From Enterobacter sp. Bisph1 (GTDB lineage Bacteria > Pseudomonadota > Gammaproteobacteria > Enterobacterales > Enterobacteriaceae): a stretch of DNA of 64,000 bases. The stretch spans positions 124,001 to 188,000 of the forward strand of contig NZ_JXAG01000033.1 in the NCBI RefSeq assembly GCF_000814905.1. The letters run 5' to 3'. The notes below the pieces were generated by a model. That model made no database searches. It saw nothing but the letters and a program-made list of their open reading frames with translations, and was not told the origin of the DNA. Below, piece by piece: positions 1-10,419 of the stretch (position 1 is the stretch's first letter; every line of letters begins with the position of its first letter). The position numbers were made by a program, and so were the translations under genes.

Positions 1-1631
1 TGCATAACAATAATCTCACTGGCTTCCGTCAGCGCCGACAGGCGGTGGGCGCTAATAATTACCGTACGCCCTTCGCCCCACTGACGCAGGTTATGCAAAA
101 TCTGGTGTTCGGTGCGCCCATCCACCGCCGAAAGCGCATCATCAAGAATAAGAATCTCCGCATTAAGTAGCAGCGCGCGGGCAATCGACAGACGCTGTTT
201 CTGCCCGCCGGAGAGCATCACCCCGCGCTCGCCCACTTCCGTATCGTACCCATGCGGCAGACGCAGAATATCGTCATGCACGCTGGCCAGCTTCGCCACA
301 TGTTCAATCTCCTCCTGCGTCGCGCCCGGTTTACCCAGCGCGATATTGCTGCCAACGGTATCGGAGAAGAGAAACGGCGTCTGGTTGACCACCGCAAGAC
401 GGCTGCGCCAGGCATCCAGTTGCAGGCGCGGCAGAGGGATATCATGAAAACGGATATCCCCTTCTTCAACGTCAAAATGGCGCTGAATTAAGGAGAGCAG
501 CGTTGATTTCCCCGCTCCGGTCGGGCCGCAAATGCCCAGCATTTGACCCGGCGTCAGCGTTGCGCTGACGTTGGTTAGCACCGCGCTGTTGGTCTGCGGA
601 TAGCGAAACTCGTGGATGGCAATGTCCAGTTTACCGCGCCCTTCCGGCACCGGTTCTGGCCCATCGTTAACCACCGGCGCTTCCGCCAGCATATCGCGGA
701 TACGGCTGTAGGCTGCGCTGCCGCGCTCGACGATATTAAACATCCACGCCAGCGCCAGCATCGGCCAAATCATCAGGCCGAGATACATGGCGAAGCTGGT
801 CAACTGGCCGAGGGTTAAGGAGCCGTGCACCACCATCCAGCTACCGCCGCCAATCGCCAGCATATTGGCCATGCCAATGGCGATATAAATGGTGGGATCA
901 AAACGCGCATCAACGCGGGCGACGCGCATATTTTTCGCGCCGGTATCTGCCGCTTCGCGGCCAAACAGCGCCGACTGGCGATCTTCCAGACCAAAGGCTT
1001 TGATCATGCGGATGCTGGTCATGCTCTCCTGCGTCCGATCGTTTAACGCGGAAAACGCCGCCTGCGCCAGCTTAAAGCGGTTGTGCAACTGGTCGCCATA
1101 GCGCTTGATCATGACCGCCATAATCGGCATCGGTAACAGCGACAGCAGCGTCAGCTGCCAGCTGATTTGCGTGGACATCACCACCAGCACGACGCAGCCC
1201 ATCACCAGCGAATCCACCAGCGTCAGCACCCCTTCGCCAGCGGCAAACACCACGCGATCGACATCGTTGGTCGCGCGCGCCATTAAATCACCGGTGCGGT
1301 GGCGCAGGTAGAATTCAGGATGCTGCCGGCTGAGCTGGCGATAAAAGTCTTCCCGCAGCTCAACGGCCAGCTGGTAGGAAGCACCGAACAGCCAAACACG
1401 CCAGACATAGCGCAGCAGATAGGTAACGATCGCAACGGCGACCAGTACGCCGACCCACATCCACACCTGTTGGGTGGTGAAATGTTGCTGGGTGACGCCA
1501 TCCACCACAATGCCCACCACTTTGGGCGGGATAAGCTGCAGCAGAGCAATAATAATAAGTAAGGCGACTGCCCCGAGATAGCGTTGCCATTCCCGACGAA
1601 AGTACCAGCCTAACTGAGCAAATAATCGCAC
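1..1631 (-). CDS. mdlA: MdlA, ABC multidrug exporter half-transporter (3' end cut by window edge)
   Basis: Inner-membrane ABC exporter half-transporter; in this family MdlA pairs with MdlB, which should lie beyond the left edge. The visible 543 codons give the N-terminal transmembrane domain (about residues 15-285) and most of the nucleotide-binding domain: Walker [10 protein letters not shown] near residue 369, signature LSGGQKQR near 473, Walker B ILILDD near 491, and the H-loop His in ISAHR just before the edge. About 45 C-terminal residues are missing compared with E. coli MdlA. The start is a GTG at 1631 preceded by AGGA; the protein then reads (M)[12 protein letters not shown] as in the family. 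It follows decR by 50 bp on the same strand, so the two are probably co-transcribed. The substrate is not known from sequence. Confidence 0.97.
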   Translation of the reverse strand, partial: MRLFAQLGWYFRREWQRYLGAVALLIIIALLQLIPPKVVGIVVDGVTQQHFTTQQVWMWVGVLVAVAIVTYLLRYVWRVWLFGASYQLAVELREDFYRQLSRQHPEFYLRHRTGDLMARATNDVDRVVFAAGEGVLTLVDSLVMGCVVLVVMSTQISWQLTLLSLLPMPIMAVMIKRYGDQLHNRFKLAQAAFSALNDRTQESMTSIRMIKAFGLEDRQSALFGREAADTGAKNMRVARVDARFDPTIYIAIGMANMLAIGGGSWMVVHGSLTLGQLTSFAMYLGLMIWPMLALAWMFNIVERGSAAYSRIRDMLAEAPVVNDGPEPVPEGRGKLDIAIHEFRYPQTNSAVLTNVSATLTPGQMLGICGPTGAGKSTLLSLIQRHFDVEEGDIRFHDIPLPRLQLDAWRSRLAVVNQTPFLFSDTVGSNIALGKPGATQEEIEHVAKLASVHDDILRLPHGYDTEVGERGVMLSGGQKQRLSIARALLLNAEILILDDALSAVDGRTEHQILHNLRQWGEGRTVIISAHRLSALTEASEIIVM

Positions 1632-1681
1632 GCGGTTACATCCTGAAGGTGATTTTCGGCAGTGAGCAACTGCCGCGAGGG

Positions 1682-2140
1682 TTATTCAATGGGCAAAGCC
1701 GTGGTGTATTTTATCTGTTCCATCGCGAAGCTAGAAGTGACATCTGAAAGACCCGGAACGCTGTTCACCAGCTTCTTGTAAAAGTCATCATAACGTTTCA
1801 TATCCGCCACCTGTACACGCAGAAGATAGTCGTACTCACCCGCCATCCGCCAGAAACCCAGCACTTCAGGCATCTGCTGCACTTCGCTAACGAAGCGGCT
1901 ATACCAGTCGCTGCTGTGGTGCTGAGTTTTAATCAGCACAAACGCCGTCAGATTAAGCCCCAGCTTTTCCGCATCCAGCACCGCCACCCGGCCGAGTAAA
2001 ATACCCTCATCCTCCAGCCGTTTTAGACGTTTCCAGCAGGGTGTGGTAGTGAGATTAACGGCATCTGCCAGCGCCTGCAAAGAGAGCGAACAATCCTGTT
2101 GCAGTAGCGAAAGGAGCCTGCGGTCAATTTTATCTAACAT
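1682..2140 (-). CDS. decR: DecR (YbaO), Lrp/AsnC-family cysteine-responsive regulator
   Basis: Transcription factor of the Lrp/AsnC family, 152 residues, the same length as E. coli DecR. Residues 1-60 form the winged helix-turn-helix ([14 protein letters not shown] opening, recognition helix around [13 protein letters not shown]) and the rest is the ligand-sensing RAM domain. In E. coli DecR activates cysteine detoxification genes when cysteine is high; in Salmonella the equivalent gene controls the adjacent cdsH. Here it is divergent from cdsH with 115 bp between starts, which fits that role. A longer in-frame extension upstream exists, but the ATG at 2140 matches the family start and the extension runs through the intergenic promoter region. 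Co-directional with mdlA. Confidence 0.96.
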   Translation of the reverse strand: MLDKIDRRLLSLLQQDCSLSLQALADAVNLTTTPCWKRLKRLEDEGILLGRVAVLDAEKLGLNLTAFVLIKTQHHSSDWYSRFVSEVQQMPEVLGFWRMAGEYDYLLRVQVADMKRYDDFYKKLVNSVPGLSDVTSSFAMEQIKYTTALPIE

Positions 2141-2152
2141 TGGGGCTTTCCA

Positions 2153-2167
2153 GAGAAAATTATTCTC
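2153..2167. promoter_or_regulatory. Dyad GAGAAAATTATTCTC between decR and cdsH, candidate DecR operator
   Basis: A perfect 5+5 bp dyad (GAGAA, 5 nt, TTCTC) lies 12 bp upstream of the decR start in the divergent decR/cdsH promoter region. Lrp/AsnC proteins commonly bind AT-centred dyads near their own promoters, so it is a candidate site for autoregulation or for cdsH activation. The dyad is seen; the binding is inferred. Confidence 0.35.
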
Positions 2168-2255
2168 CTGATAGTGTAATACAAAGGCGAAATGGCAACC
2201 CTTTTTTCTTTCTCCTTCGCTAGACTGGGCACAAAATGACAAACGGATAACCACC

Positions 2256-3302
2256 ATGAATAGCAACTGGGTGAAATACGCGATCAACGAAATTAATGCT
2301 GACGCACAGCGTTCAGCGGATACCCATTTGATCCGCCTGGCACTGCCGGCTTTTACCGGTATTAATCTCTATTTAAAAGATGAAAGCACCCATCCAACCG
2401 GCAGCTTAAAGCACCGCCTGGCGCGCTCGCTGTTCCTGTATGGGTTATGTAACGGCTGGATCAAAGAGGGCACCACGATTATCGAGGCCTCTTCCGGTTC
2501 AACAGCGGTTTCCGAAGCCTGGTTTGCGCGCCTGTTAGGCTTGCCGTTTATCGCCGTTATGCCGCACTGCACGGCGAAGCGTAAGATTGAGCAAATTGCT
2601 TTCTATGGCGGGCGCTGCCACTTTGTCGACAGCGCCTGTGAAATTTACGCCGAGTCGGAACGGCTGGCGAAAGAGTTGAACGGCCACTATATGGATCAGT
2701 TCACCTTTGCCGAGCGCGCAACGGACTGGCGCGGCAATAACAATATCGCCGATAGCATCTTCCGGCAGATGAAAAATGAACCTCACCCGCAGCCGGATTA
2801 TATTGTGATGAGCGCCGGTACCGGCGGCACCTCAGCGACCATTGGCCGCTATATTCGCTGCCAGGGGTATAACACGCAACTAATGGTAGTGGACCCGGAA
2901 AACTCGGTATTCCTCGATTATTGGCAGCAGCGCGATAGCCGCCTGCGAAGCCAGGTGGGCAGTAAGATCGAAGGCATTGGCCGCCCGCGCGTGGAACCGT
3001 CATTTATTGCTGATGTGGTGGACGAAATGCTGCGCGTGCCGGACGCGGCGAGCATTGCCTGCGCACAATGGCTGGAAACCCAGCTCGGGCGTAAGGTCGG
3101 CGCGTCAACCGGTACCAATATGTGGGGCGCGTTGCAGCTTGCCGCAAGGATGCGCGACGAAGGCCGCCGTGGTTCCATCGTCACGCTGCTGTGCGACAGC
3201 GGCGAACGTTATCTCGATACCTATTACAACCCGCAATGGGTAGCGGCTAATTTCGGCGATATTGACCCGTGGAAAGCGGAAATCATCCGTTTGACGGCAT
3301 AA
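2256..3302 (+). CDS. cdsH: CdsH-type PLP-dependent cysteine desulfhydrase
   Basis: A 348-residue fold-type II PLP enzyme of the cysteine synthase/cystathionine beta-synthase family. Lys52 in [11 protein letters not shown] is the expected Schiff-base lysine, GSTAVSEA (81-88) is the substrate-binding loop and [12 protein letters not shown] (186-197) the phosphate-binding glycine loop. Its position divergent from a DecR regulator matches Salmonella CdsH, which breaks L-cysteine down to pyruvate, ammonia and sulfide and protects against cysteine toxicity. E. coli K-12 lacks it at this locus. The start ATG at 2256 follows GGATAACCACC. Family-level annotation as a cysteine synthase homologue is certain; the desulfhydrase assignment rests on similarity of context and remembered homology. 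Confidence 0.85.
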   Translation: MNSNWVKYAINEINADAQRSADTHLIRLALPAFTGINLYLKDESTHPTGSLKHRLARSLFLYGLCNGWIKEGTTIIEASSGSTAVSEAWFARLLGLPFIAVMPHCTAKRKIEQIAFYGGRCHFVDSACEIYAESERLAKELNGHYMDQFTFAERATDWRGNNNIADSIFRQMKNEPHPQPDYIVMSAGTGGTSATIGRYIRCQGYNTQLMVVDPENSVFLDYWQQRDSRLRSQVGSKIEGIGRPRVEPSFIADVVDEMLRVPDAASIACAQWLETQLGRKVGASTGTNMWGALQLAARMRDEGRRGSIVTLLCDSGERYLDTYYNPQWVAANFGDIDPWKAEIIRLTA

Positions 3303-3329
3303 AAAAAGCCAGGTTTTAACGCCTGGCTT
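3301..3329 (-). terminator. Rho-independent terminator of cof
   Basis: AAGCCAGG/CCTGGCTT hairpin with a 7-nt loop; on the minus strand it is followed by seven Ts. It overlaps the stop codon of the converging cdsH. Confidence 0.85.
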
Positions 3330-3345
3330 GCTGGAAAGATCTTTT

Positions 3346-4164
3346 TCATTCGGGGGAATAAGGAAGATGTGGAGTGTCCAGCCAGTGTGTCAAAAAGTGA
3401 GAGACCGCCTGATCGCGGCAGTGTCCGATAACCGGTAAATGGGGCAGCGCCGTACGCAACTGCGGCATGGCGTTGCCCATGATCATGCCGCAGCCCACGC
3501 TTTCCAGCATCTCCCGGTCATTCATCGCATCGCCAAAAGCCATACAATCCTGCAAGGAAAGCCCAAGCGATGTGCTGAGTACCGCCAGTGCAGAACCTTT
3601 ATTGCAGCCTACCGGCAGAATTTCCAGACAATCCATCGCCGAGAAACACAAGTGCGCCCGCGCGCCCAGCGCCTCATTGAGTTGAATACGCAAGCGGCAA
3701 AGATCGTCGTGGTCGCCGACAAAGCAGATTTTAGTCACGTCATGAGCGGACAAGCGTTTGAGATCGACCAACTGATAAGTGAAGCCGCTATAAAGGTGCG
3801 CCTGCAGCGTCGCAGGCAGCGCTTTGTCCGTCAGCCAGCCGGAATCATTGAAAACGTGGATTGTCGCAGATGTCTCCCAGCGGCTATGCAGCACCCGATC
3901 CGCAACCTCGGGGCTAAGATCCTGGCGATACAGTACCTCGCCTTCACGGGAGTGGATCCGCGTACCGTTGCCGGTAATCAAAAAGGCATCCATCGCAATA
4001 GCACTAAGAATGCGGCGCATCTCCAGCGCATGTCGCCCGGTGGCAAAGGCGAGGGTCACTTCCCGCTCATGCAGACGACGCAGCGTCGCTAACGTTTGAT
4101 CGCCCAAACGATGGTCAGGCATTAACAGGGTGCCATCCATATCAAACGCAGCCAGACGTGCCAT
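3346..4164 (-). CDS. cof: Cof, HAD-superfamily HMP-PP phosphatase
   Basis: Cytosolic Cof-type HAD phosphatase of 272 residues, identical in length to E. coli Cof, which hydrolyses the thiamine intermediate HMP-pyrophosphate and also acts on other phosphates such as PLP. Motif I is FDMDGTLL with nucleophile Asp8 and acid/base Asp10; the Cof-type cap domain sits in the middle; motif III is the Lys in GCNKGSA and motif IV is [11 protein letters not shown]. It is divergent from ybaE and converges with cdsH. It is one of several thiamine-linked genes in the window, although not in an operon with them. Confidence 0.96.
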   Translation of the reverse strand: MARLAAFDMDGTLLMPDHRLGDQTLATLRRLHEREVTLAFATGRHALEMRRILSAIAMDAFLITGNGTRIHSREGEVLYRQDLSPEVADRVLHSRWETSATIHVFNDSGWLTDKALPATLQAHLYSGFTYQLVDLKRLSAHDVTKICFVGDHDDLCRLRIQLNEALGARAHLCFSAMDCLEILPVGCNKGSALAVLSTSLGLSLQDCMAFGDAMNDREMLESVGCGMIMGNAMPQLRTALPHLPVIGHCRDQAVSHFLTHWLDTPHLPYSPE

Positions 4165-4261
4165 GTGTATCTCCGGTTAACCGTGGTGAGTGTTGCATTC
4201 CAGTATTGCGTGGGATATACGGAAGTAATAGTGAATAGATGAATATTATTGTTCCGGGTTT

Positions 4262-5959
4262 ATGCGACGACTTAATCGGCTTAACCAATATCAGCGCCTG
4301 TGGCAGGCGTCATCCGGCGAGACGCAATCCGTCAGCATTAGCGAACTGGCGGCACGCTGTTTTTGCAGCGAGCGGCATATGCGCACGTTGCTCGGCCAGA
4401 TGCAGTCGTCAGGCTGGTTACGCTGGCAGTCGCACGCCGGGCGGGGCAAACGCGGGGAACTTTATTTGTTGGTGACGCCCGAATCCGTGCGCCGCGAGAT
4501 GCTGGAGCAGGCGTTAAACGCCGGGCAGCAGGAGGATGCGCTGGCTCTGGCGCAGCTTGAACCCGATGATTTACGCGCGTTGCTGAATCCTTTTCTTGGC
4601 GGCTTATGGCAAAACGACACGCCGACGCTGCGTATTCCATACTATCGTCCGCTGGAGCCGCTGCGTGCCGGGTTTCTCCCGGGGCGCGCCGAGCAACATT
4701 TAGCCGGGCAGATTTTTAGCGGCTTGACCCGTTTTGTCAGCGGCAATTTTCAGCCCCAGGGCGATGTGGCTCATCACTGGGATATCAGCCCTGATGGCCT
4801 GTGCTGGCGATTCCATTTGCGCGCCACGCTGCACTGGCATAATGGCGATCCCGTTACCGCCGGGCAGTTACAGGCGCAACTACAACATTTGCTCACCCTG
4901 TCGGCCCTGCAAAAATTTTTTGCCAGCGTTAACACTATTGAGGTGACGCATCCCTGGTGTTTGACCTTTACGCTTCATCAGCCTGATTACTGGCTGGCCC
5001 ACAGGCTTGCCAGCTATGGCAGCCGTCTGGCGCATCCCCAGCACCCGACGCTGGGAACAGGACCTTTTCGTCTGGTGACGTTTAGCCGCGAGTTAGTGCG
5101 CCTCGAAAGCCATGACTATTACCATCTGAATCACCCGCTGCTAAAAGCGGTGGAATATTGGATAACGCCGCAGCTTTTTGAGCAGGATCTCGGCACCAGC
5201 TGCCGCCATCCGGTGCAGATAGCCATCGGTAAGGTGGATGAGCTGCGGCACTTACAGCCCGTGAGTAACAGCACCAGCCTGGGATTTTGTTACCTCGCCT
5301 TGCGTCCCGGCTCGCGCCTGAATGCCGCACAGTTACGCCGGGTGGTGCAGATTATCCACCACTCGACGCTTCTGCAAACGCTACCGCTGGATGAAAACCT
5401 GATTACCCCCAGCCGTGAGCTGCTACCGGGCTGGCAAATGCCCGACTGGCCGACGCAACAGGTTCCACTGCCGGAAAAACTGACGCTGCTCTATCACCTG
5501 CCCGTCGAACTTCACACGATGGCGGAACAGCTGAGATTACATTTGGCTACGCTGGGCTGCGAGCTGACGGTGATTTTTCATGACGGCAAAAACTGGGAGG
5601 GCTGCACGCAACTCGCCAGCGCCGATATGATGATGGGCGACAGGCTGATCGGCGAAGCGCCGCAGTCGACGCTGGAACAGTGGCTGCGTTGCGATCCGCT
5701 GTGGCCTTCTCTGCTGGGCGCGTCTGCCTTCGGCCATCTGCAAGCCACTCTTGATGCGGTGCAGCGCCAGCCTGACGAGGAGTCGCGCAACCGCGCCTTG
5801 CAGGCTGTATTTTATACCCTGATGGACGATGCGGTTCTCACGCCGTTGTTTAATTATCAGTACCGTATTAGCGCCCCGCCGGGAGTGGAAGGCGTTCATT
5901 TAAATACCCGCGGCTGGTTTGACTTTGCCGAAGCCTGGCTGCCGCCGCCAGCGCGATGA
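4262..5959 (+). CDS. ybaE: YbaE, SgrR-like protein (HTH plus solute-binding domain)
   Basis: A 565-residue protein of the SgrR family: an N-terminal winged-helix domain (about residues 1-110, with the helix-turn-helix around SISELAARCFCSERHMRTLL) followed by a domain related to periplasmic oligopeptide-binding proteins (SBP_bac_5, from about residue 155). There is no signal peptide, so it is cytosolic, as for SgrR. In K-12 the equivalent is YbaE, whose ligand and targets are not established. It starts 97 bp from the divergent cof start and is followed after 66 bp by queC on the same strand. Confidence 0.92.
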   Translation: MRRLNRLNQYQRLWQASSGETQSVSISELAARCFCSERHMRTLLGQMQSSGWLRWQSHAGRGKRGELYLLVTPESVRREMLEQALNAGQQEDALALAQLEPDDLRALLNPFLGGLWQNDTPTLRIPYYRPLEPLRAGFLPGRAEQHLAGQIFSGLTRFVSGNFQPQGDVAHHWDISPDGLCWRFHLRATLHWHNGDPVTAGQLQAQLQHLLTLSALQKFFASVNTIEVTHPWCLTFTLHQPDYWLAHRLASYGSRLAHPQHPTLGTGPFRLVTFSRELVRLESHDYYHLNHPLLKAVEYWITPQLFEQDLGTSCRHPVQIAIGKVDELRHLQPVSNSTSLGFCYLALRPGSRLNAAQLRRVVQIIHHSTLLQTLPLDENLITPSRELLPGWQMPDWPTQQVPLPEKLTLLYHLPVELHTMAEQLRLHLATLGCELTVIFHDGKNWEGCTQLASADMMMGDRLIGEAPQSTLEQWLRCDPLWPSLLGASAFGHLQATLDAVQRQPDEESRNRALQAVFYTLMDDAVLTPLFNYQYRISAPPGVEGVHLNTRGWFDFAEAWLPPPAR

Positions 5960-6025
5960 AGAAGCTGGTCGCTGTCCACCGCTCGCGTTACCATAGCGCC
6001 TTATTTGCTATTGTCAGGAAGAATT

Positions 6026-6721
6026 ATGAAACGTGCCGTAGTGGTATTTAGTGGCGGACAAGATTCCACAACCTGCCTGATTCAGGCGTTACAGCAATAT
6101 GATGAAGTGCATTGCGTGACCTTTGATTACGGTCAACGCCATCGCGCCGAGATAGACGTGGCGCGGGAACTGGCGCAGACGCTGGGCGCGCGCGCCCATA
6201 AAGTGCTGGACGTCACGTTGCTTAATGAACTGGCGGTCAGTAGCCTGACGCGCGACAGCATTCCGGTACCGAATTATGAACCTGACGCCAGCGGCATTCC
6301 GAACACCTTTGTGCCCGGTCGTAATATCCTCTTTCTGACGCTGGCTGCGGTATATGCTTATCAAGTCCAGGCGCAAGCGGTGATCACCGGCGTGTGTGAA
6401 ACGGATTTTTCCGGCTATCCCGATTGCCGGGATGAGTTTGTGAAAGCGCTGAATCATGCGGTTAGCCTGGGGCTGGCAAAAGATATCCGTTTCGAAACGC
6501 CGTTGATGTGGCTCGATAAAGCCGAAACCTGGGCGCTGGCGGATTACTGGGGCAAGCTGGATTTGGTACGCAACGAGACGCTGACCTGCTATAACGGTAT
6601 CAAAGGCAACGGCTGCGGCCAGTGTGCGGCCTGTAACTTACGCGCCAACGGTTTACAGCATTATCTGGCCGATAAACCCGGCGTAATGGCGGCGATGAAA
6701 CAGAAGAGTGGCCTGCAATAA
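6026..6721 (+). CDS. queC: QueC, 7-cyano-7-deazaguanine synthase
   Basis: Converts 7-carboxy-7-deazaguanine to preQ0 with ATP and ammonia in queuosine biosynthesis. 231 residues, as in E. coli. The PP-loop ATP pyrophosphatase motif FSGGQDST lies at residues 8-15, and the C-terminus carries the zinc site (Cys in TCYNG, then CGQCAAC). The ATG at 6026 is preceded by AGGAAGA; an in-frame TTG 21 bp upstream is not needed. Later pathway enzymes Tgt and QueA are encoded about 45 kb away in the same window. Confidence 0.98.
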   Translation: MKRAVVVFSGGQDSTTCLIQALQQYDEVHCVTFDYGQRHRAEIDVARELAQTLGARAHKVLDVTLLNELAVSSLTRDSIPVPNYEPDASGIPNTFVPGRNILFLTLAAVYAYQVQAQAVITGVCETDFSGYPDCRDEFVKALNHAVSLGLAKDIRFETPLMWLDKAETWALADYWGKLDLVRNETLTCYNGIKGNGCGQCAACNLRANGLQHYLADKPGVMAAMKQKSGLQ

Positions 6722-6744
6722 GCGCCTTAAGCTGAGTAAAAATG

Positions 6745-6785
6745 AAGCCGCCGTCGGGTTTTCTCCGCCAGCGGCTTTGTTTTTT
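6745..6785 (+). terminator. Rho-independent terminator of queC
   Basis: AAGCCGC/GCGGCTT stem with a long loop, followed by TGTTTTTT. It lies between the converging queC and fadM. Confidence 0.75.
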
Positions 6786-6814
6786 CGGCCAGCAATACGG
6801 TGCGCAGAGAGGGG

Positions 6815-7222
6815 TTAATCCCCTTCGCGGATCATCTTCTCTAGCCTCTCTCTGAGTTCACCCTCCAGCGCCAGCGCTTTTTGTGTTTTCAGATCGATAC
6901 AGACAAAGGTCACCAGCGCGTCAGCGACGGTTTGCCCGTCCGGGTTTAACGTCACGTTCTGGCTGAGTACGCCGCTTTTACCATTGATCTGCTGCACATG
7001 GCTGGTGACCGTAAGCAGATCCCCCAGCACCGCCGGGCGGCGGTAATTGATATTGATATTAACCACTACAAAGGCGATGTTGTTAGCGGTCATCCATTTG
7101 AAGCTTTCGTTATTTTCCAGCCCATCCCAGCGCGCCTCTTCCAAAAACTCCAGATAGCGGGCGTTATTAACATGTTGGTAAACATCAAGATGAAAACCAC
7201 GAACTTTGATTTGCGTCTGCAT
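6815..7222 (-). CDS. fadM: FadM (YbaW), acyl-CoA thioesterase III
   Basis: A 135-residue hotdog-fold thioesterase; E. coli FadM is 132 residues and cleaves long-chain, notably dienoyl, acyl-CoAs during beta-oxidation. The 4-hydroxybenzoyl-CoA thioesterase-like signature FHLDVYQHVNNARYLEF lies at residues 10-26, with the usual Asp/His/Asn positions. There is no signal peptide. It is monocistronic, with ybaV upstream on the same strand at a 94-bp distance that contains an inverted repeat. In E. coli it is under FadR control; I did not identify a clear FadR site here. Confidence 0.95.
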   Translation of the reverse strand: MQTQIKVRGFHLDVYQHVNNARYLEFLEEARWDGLENNESFKWMTANNIAFVVVNININYRRPAVLGDLLTVTSHVQQINGKSGVLSQNVTLNPDGQTVADALVTFVCIDLKTQKALALEGELRERLEKMIREGD

Positions 7223-7258
7223 AGCGCGTTAACCTTTACCGTTTATAGTTATAGAGAC

Positions 7259-7282
7259 AGAGGCCATACTGGTATGACCTCT
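7259..7282 (-). terminator. Inverted repeat downstream of ybaV, weak terminator candidate
   Basis: An 11-bp stem (AGAGGTCATAC/GTATGGCCTCT on the minus strand, one G-U pair) with a 2-nt loop. It is not followed by a good T-run in the ybaV direction; on the plus strand it is followed by TTTATT. It may stop or stabilise ybaV transcripts. Confidence 0.4.
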
Positions 7283-7316
7283 TTATTCTGGCAAAGATTA
7301 GCCACTGCGCAAGGGA

Positions 7317-7727
<411 letters not shown>

Positions 7728-7777
7728 TTACAATAACCACAACCCACAACGCTGACAAAAGCGAAACAGTGAAAATG

Positions 7778-7803
7778 GAAAAGGCCGCGAAAGCGGCCTT
7801 TTA
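7778..7803 (-). terminator. Terminator of ppiD
   Basis: AAAAGGCCGC-GAAA-GCGGCCTTTT, a perfect stem with a tetraloop and Ts on the minus strand. The symmetry also allows plus-strand function. Confidence 0.8.
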
Positions 7804-7849
7804 GCATTGCAGAGCGTTACGCTATTTTTGCGTAGCACATCGAGGATTG

Positions 7850-9727
7850 TTATTGCTGCTGTTCTACCGCAATATCGCCCAGCTTGATTTTTGCTTCTTT
7901 GCGCAGGTTGCTCATCAGCGCTTCAAAGGCGATCTGTGCGTTATTCTGCGTGATGCCCTGCACCATCGCTTTCTTCTGCGCATCCGGCATCGTCCCGGCT
8001 TTCACTTCGTCCAGCGCCATAATAACCACATTGCCTTGCTGATCGTTGGCGACACCGAAGGAGGGTTTATCTTTTGCCGGCAGCGGCAGATTAAACGCCG
8101 CCTGGCTGACAGGATCCTGCCCGGTACGCGAAAGCGTCGTTGCCGCGCCGAAGCTCAAACCCGCCGCTTTCAGCGCCTCATCACCCTTCCCGGCTTTCAG
8201 TTCGCCGAGCAGTTTTTCCGCATCCATTTTCGCCTGTTGCGCCGCTTTATCGTGCTTAACGATATCGCTGACCTGGGCTTTGACTTCGTCCAGCGGTTTG
8301 ACCGCTTCGGCTTTGTGATCGGTAATACGCAGCACAAACGCACGATCGCCATCAACGGTGATGATGTCCGAGTTACTGCCCGGCGCGCCGTTGATACCTA
8401 CCAGACCGCCATTAAAAATGGCATCGCTGACCGGTTTAAAGTTCAGCTCTTCCGGCAGGTTATCGCGACCAAACCAGCCGGTCTGCATAGCTTTAGTGCC
8501 TGCCGCCTGTTCAGCGCCCGTCAGCGACTCGTTATCATTGCTGGCTGCTTCGCTCACTTTACGCTGCAGCGCGAACCACGCATCCAGCGCTTTTTCCTGC
8601 TTCACTTTTGCTGCCAGTTCGTCGTGGACATCTTTCAGCGGTTTCACCTGTGCAGGCTGGAGATCGTCCAGACGGGCAACCAGAAAACCGACGGAAGATT
8701 TGATCACCCCGGAGAGTTGGCCTTTCTCTTTCAGCCCGGCTTTTTTCAGCTCATCCGGCGTGGTGGCCTCTTCAAGCCATCCCATATCGCCGCCGTTACG
8801 CGCGGAGATAATATCTGCGGATTTGGTTTTAGCGAGGGCAGCAAAGTCTGCGCCTTTTTTCAGCTCATCAAGTACCGCTTTTGCTTCGTCTTCCGTTTTG
8901 GTCTGGATAATGCTGTAACGGTTACGCTGCGGCTGGGTGAACTGATCCTGATGCTGATCGTAATACGCCTGAATTTCTTCGTCGCTGACCTTTTCCTGCA
9001 TCGCGGCGGCATCAAGCTTGATATAGCTTACGCGGAACTGCTCGGGCGTGATAAATCGGCTCTTGTTGCGATCGTAGTAGCTGGCGATTTCATCATCGCC
9101 GGCAGTCTGTTTCGCCGCCAGCGCGTTAACGTCAATCACCGCCTGACGCACCACACGCTGCTGGGCCACCAGCGCTGCCAGCTCGTCAGTCTCGCCTTTC
9201 AGCATAAAATCGGTACCGGCGACGGCGTTGATCAGCTGCTGAGAGGTTAATTGATTACGCAGCGCTTCAGCATACTGATCGGTGGTCATGCCCATCTGGT
9301 TGACGATGGCGGAGAAGCGGTTGTTATCAAATTTACCGTCGGCATGAAACGCCTGGGTGGCAAAAATCGCATTTTTAACCTGCTCGTCGCTAATACCAAG
9401 GCCAAGGTTTTTCGCGTATTGATCAAGCAGCGCTTCGTCGATTAAGCGGTTGAGCACCTGCTGACGAACGGATTTCATGTAGTTTTCGTTAGCGGCCAGT
9501 TCAGAGAACCGATCGCCCAGCTGCTGCGCCATACGGTTGCGCTCGCTGTTTACCGCATTTTCAAACTGCGAACGGCCGATCTCCTGACCATTAACTTTTG
9601 CGGCGTAATTATTGTTACCGCCAATCAGGTAGTTACCCACGCCAGTCAAAATGAATGACACGATAATTAAACCCAGAATGATCTTGAGCACGACGTGGTT
9701 GGCCGCCGCGCGTAAATTGTCCATCAT
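7850..9727 (-). CDS. ppiD: PpiD, periplasmic SurA-like folding factor anchored in the inner membrane
   Basis: A 625-residue chaperone (E. coli 623). One N-terminal membrane anchor (about residues 16-34, VLKIILGLIIVSFILTGVG) is followed by a large periplasmic part with a SurA-N-like chaperone domain and a parvulin-type domain around residues 265-360 (QPQRNRYSIIQT ... SARNGGDMGWL). It associates with the SecYEG translocon and helps proteins leave it. The start MMDNLRAA at 9727 matches the family; the frame remains open upstream for 32 codons through the promoter region, which I discount. hupB lies 209 bp upstream on the same strand with its own terminator between them. Confidence 0.97.
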   Translation of the reverse strand: MMDNLRAAANHVVLKIILGLIIVSFILTGVGNYLIGGNNNYAAKVNGQEIGRSQFENAVNSERNRMAQQLGDRFSELAANENYMKSVRQQVLNRLIDEALLDQYAKNLGLGISDEQVKNAIFATQAFHADGKFDNNRFSAIVNQMGMTTDQYAEALRNQLTSQQLINAVAGTDFMLKGETDELAALVAQQRVVRQAVIDVNALAAKQTAGDDEIASYYDRNKSRFITPEQFRVSYIKLDAAAMQEKVSDEEIQAYYDQHQDQFTQPQRNRYSIIQTKTEDEAKAVLDELKKGADFAALAKTKSADIISARNGGDMGWLEEATTPDELKKAGLKEKGQLSGVIKSSVGFLVARLDDLQPAQVKPLKDVHDELAAKVKQEKALDAWFALQRKVSEAASNDNESLTGAEQAAGTKAMQTGWFGRDNLPEELNFKPVSDAIFNGGLVGINGAPGSNSDIITVDGDRAFVLRITDHKAEAVKPLDEVKAQVSDIVKHDKAAQQAKMDAEKLLGELKAGKGDEALKAAGLSFGAATTLSRTGQDPVSQAAFNLPLPAKDKPSFGVANDQQGNVVIMALDEVKAGTMPDAQKKAMVQGITQNNAQIAFEALMSNLRKEAKIKLGDIAVEQQQ

Positions 9728-9873
9728 GGTGTAACAACACTCCGCTGTAGGTGACTGTAGATCTCGGGCAGCGCTCGGTGCCCGCTGCGCGTAAGGGCGT
9801 ATTTTGACAAGAAACCGGGGCAATTGTTAGCCCGCATCGCGTATAAACTCGCAGAAAGTGCGTTAAGACAAAT

Positions 9874-9902
9874 AAAAAAGGCACATCTCGCGATGCGCCC
9901 TT
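9874..9902 (-). terminator. Terminator of hupB
   Basis: On the minus strand GGCGCAT/ATGTGCC (one G-U pair) with a short loop, followed by TTTTTTATTT. Confidence 0.75.
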
Positions 9903-9936
9903 GTGGTTTCCCGCTCACCCTGTAGAGGGATGGCGA

Positions 9937-10209
9937 TCAGTTTACCGCGTCTTTCAGTGCTTTGCCTGCGCGGAAACCAGGAACTTTGGCCGCAGCAATG
10001 GTGATCTCTTTGCCGGTCTGAGGGTTGCGGCCGGTACGGGCAGCACGGTCTTTAACAACAAAAGAACCAAAACCTACCAGCGCCACGTCGTCCCCGGATT
10101 TCAAAGAATCAGTAACGGCAGCAATAAAAGCATCTAACACCCGTCCAGCCGCGGCTTTAGAGATGTCAGCATCTGCGGCAATCTTGTCTACCAATTGAGA
10201 TTTATTCAC
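9937..10209 (-). CDS. hupB: HU-beta, nucleoid-associated DNA-bending protein
   Basis: The 90-residue beta subunit of HU, which forms homodimers or HU-alpha/beta heterodimers that bend and compact DNA. The typical beginning [17 protein letters not shown] and the flexible DNA-binding arm with [10 protein letters not shown] are present. The start is a GTG at 10209, as in E. coli hupB, with a purine-rich GAGAGGAAGAG upstream. A TATAAT element (minus strand, 10225-10230) lies just upstream of the start, possibly one of several hupB promoters. It follows lon on the same strand, behind the lon terminator. Confidence 0.98.
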   Translation of the reverse strand: MNKSQLVDKIAADADISKAAAGRVLDAFIAAVTDSLKSGDDVALVGFGSFVVKDRAARTGRNPQTGKEITIAAAKVPGFRAGKALKDAVN

Positions 10210-10350
10210 TCTACTCTTCCTCTCATTATAATTTATATCGCACCTGCATCCTTCACAGTGCGACCGCGCAGCAGTTATATCAGGCCTGTCATGCCCTTAC
10301 AACACCAGTTGATGATGATTCAATCAACCAGCAATCTAAATTAGCTATAC

Positions 10351-10387
10351 AAAAAAAGACTGGCAAGCACCAAATTACTTACCAGCC
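10351..10387 (-). terminator. Terminator of lon
   Basis: On the minus strand CTGGTAAG/CTTGCCAG (one G-U pair) followed by TCTTTTTTT. Confidence 0.75.
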
Positions 10388-10419
10388 TCGTTTTTATCAA
10401 CGCACTTTGCGCAAGGTCA

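Noticed and set aside
7847-9250. A 467-codon plus-strand open frame
   Set aside because: It runs antisense to ppiD, whose sequence is conserved throughout. The composition (Arg/His/Phe-rich) is that of an antisense shadow, and there is no ribosome-binding site.
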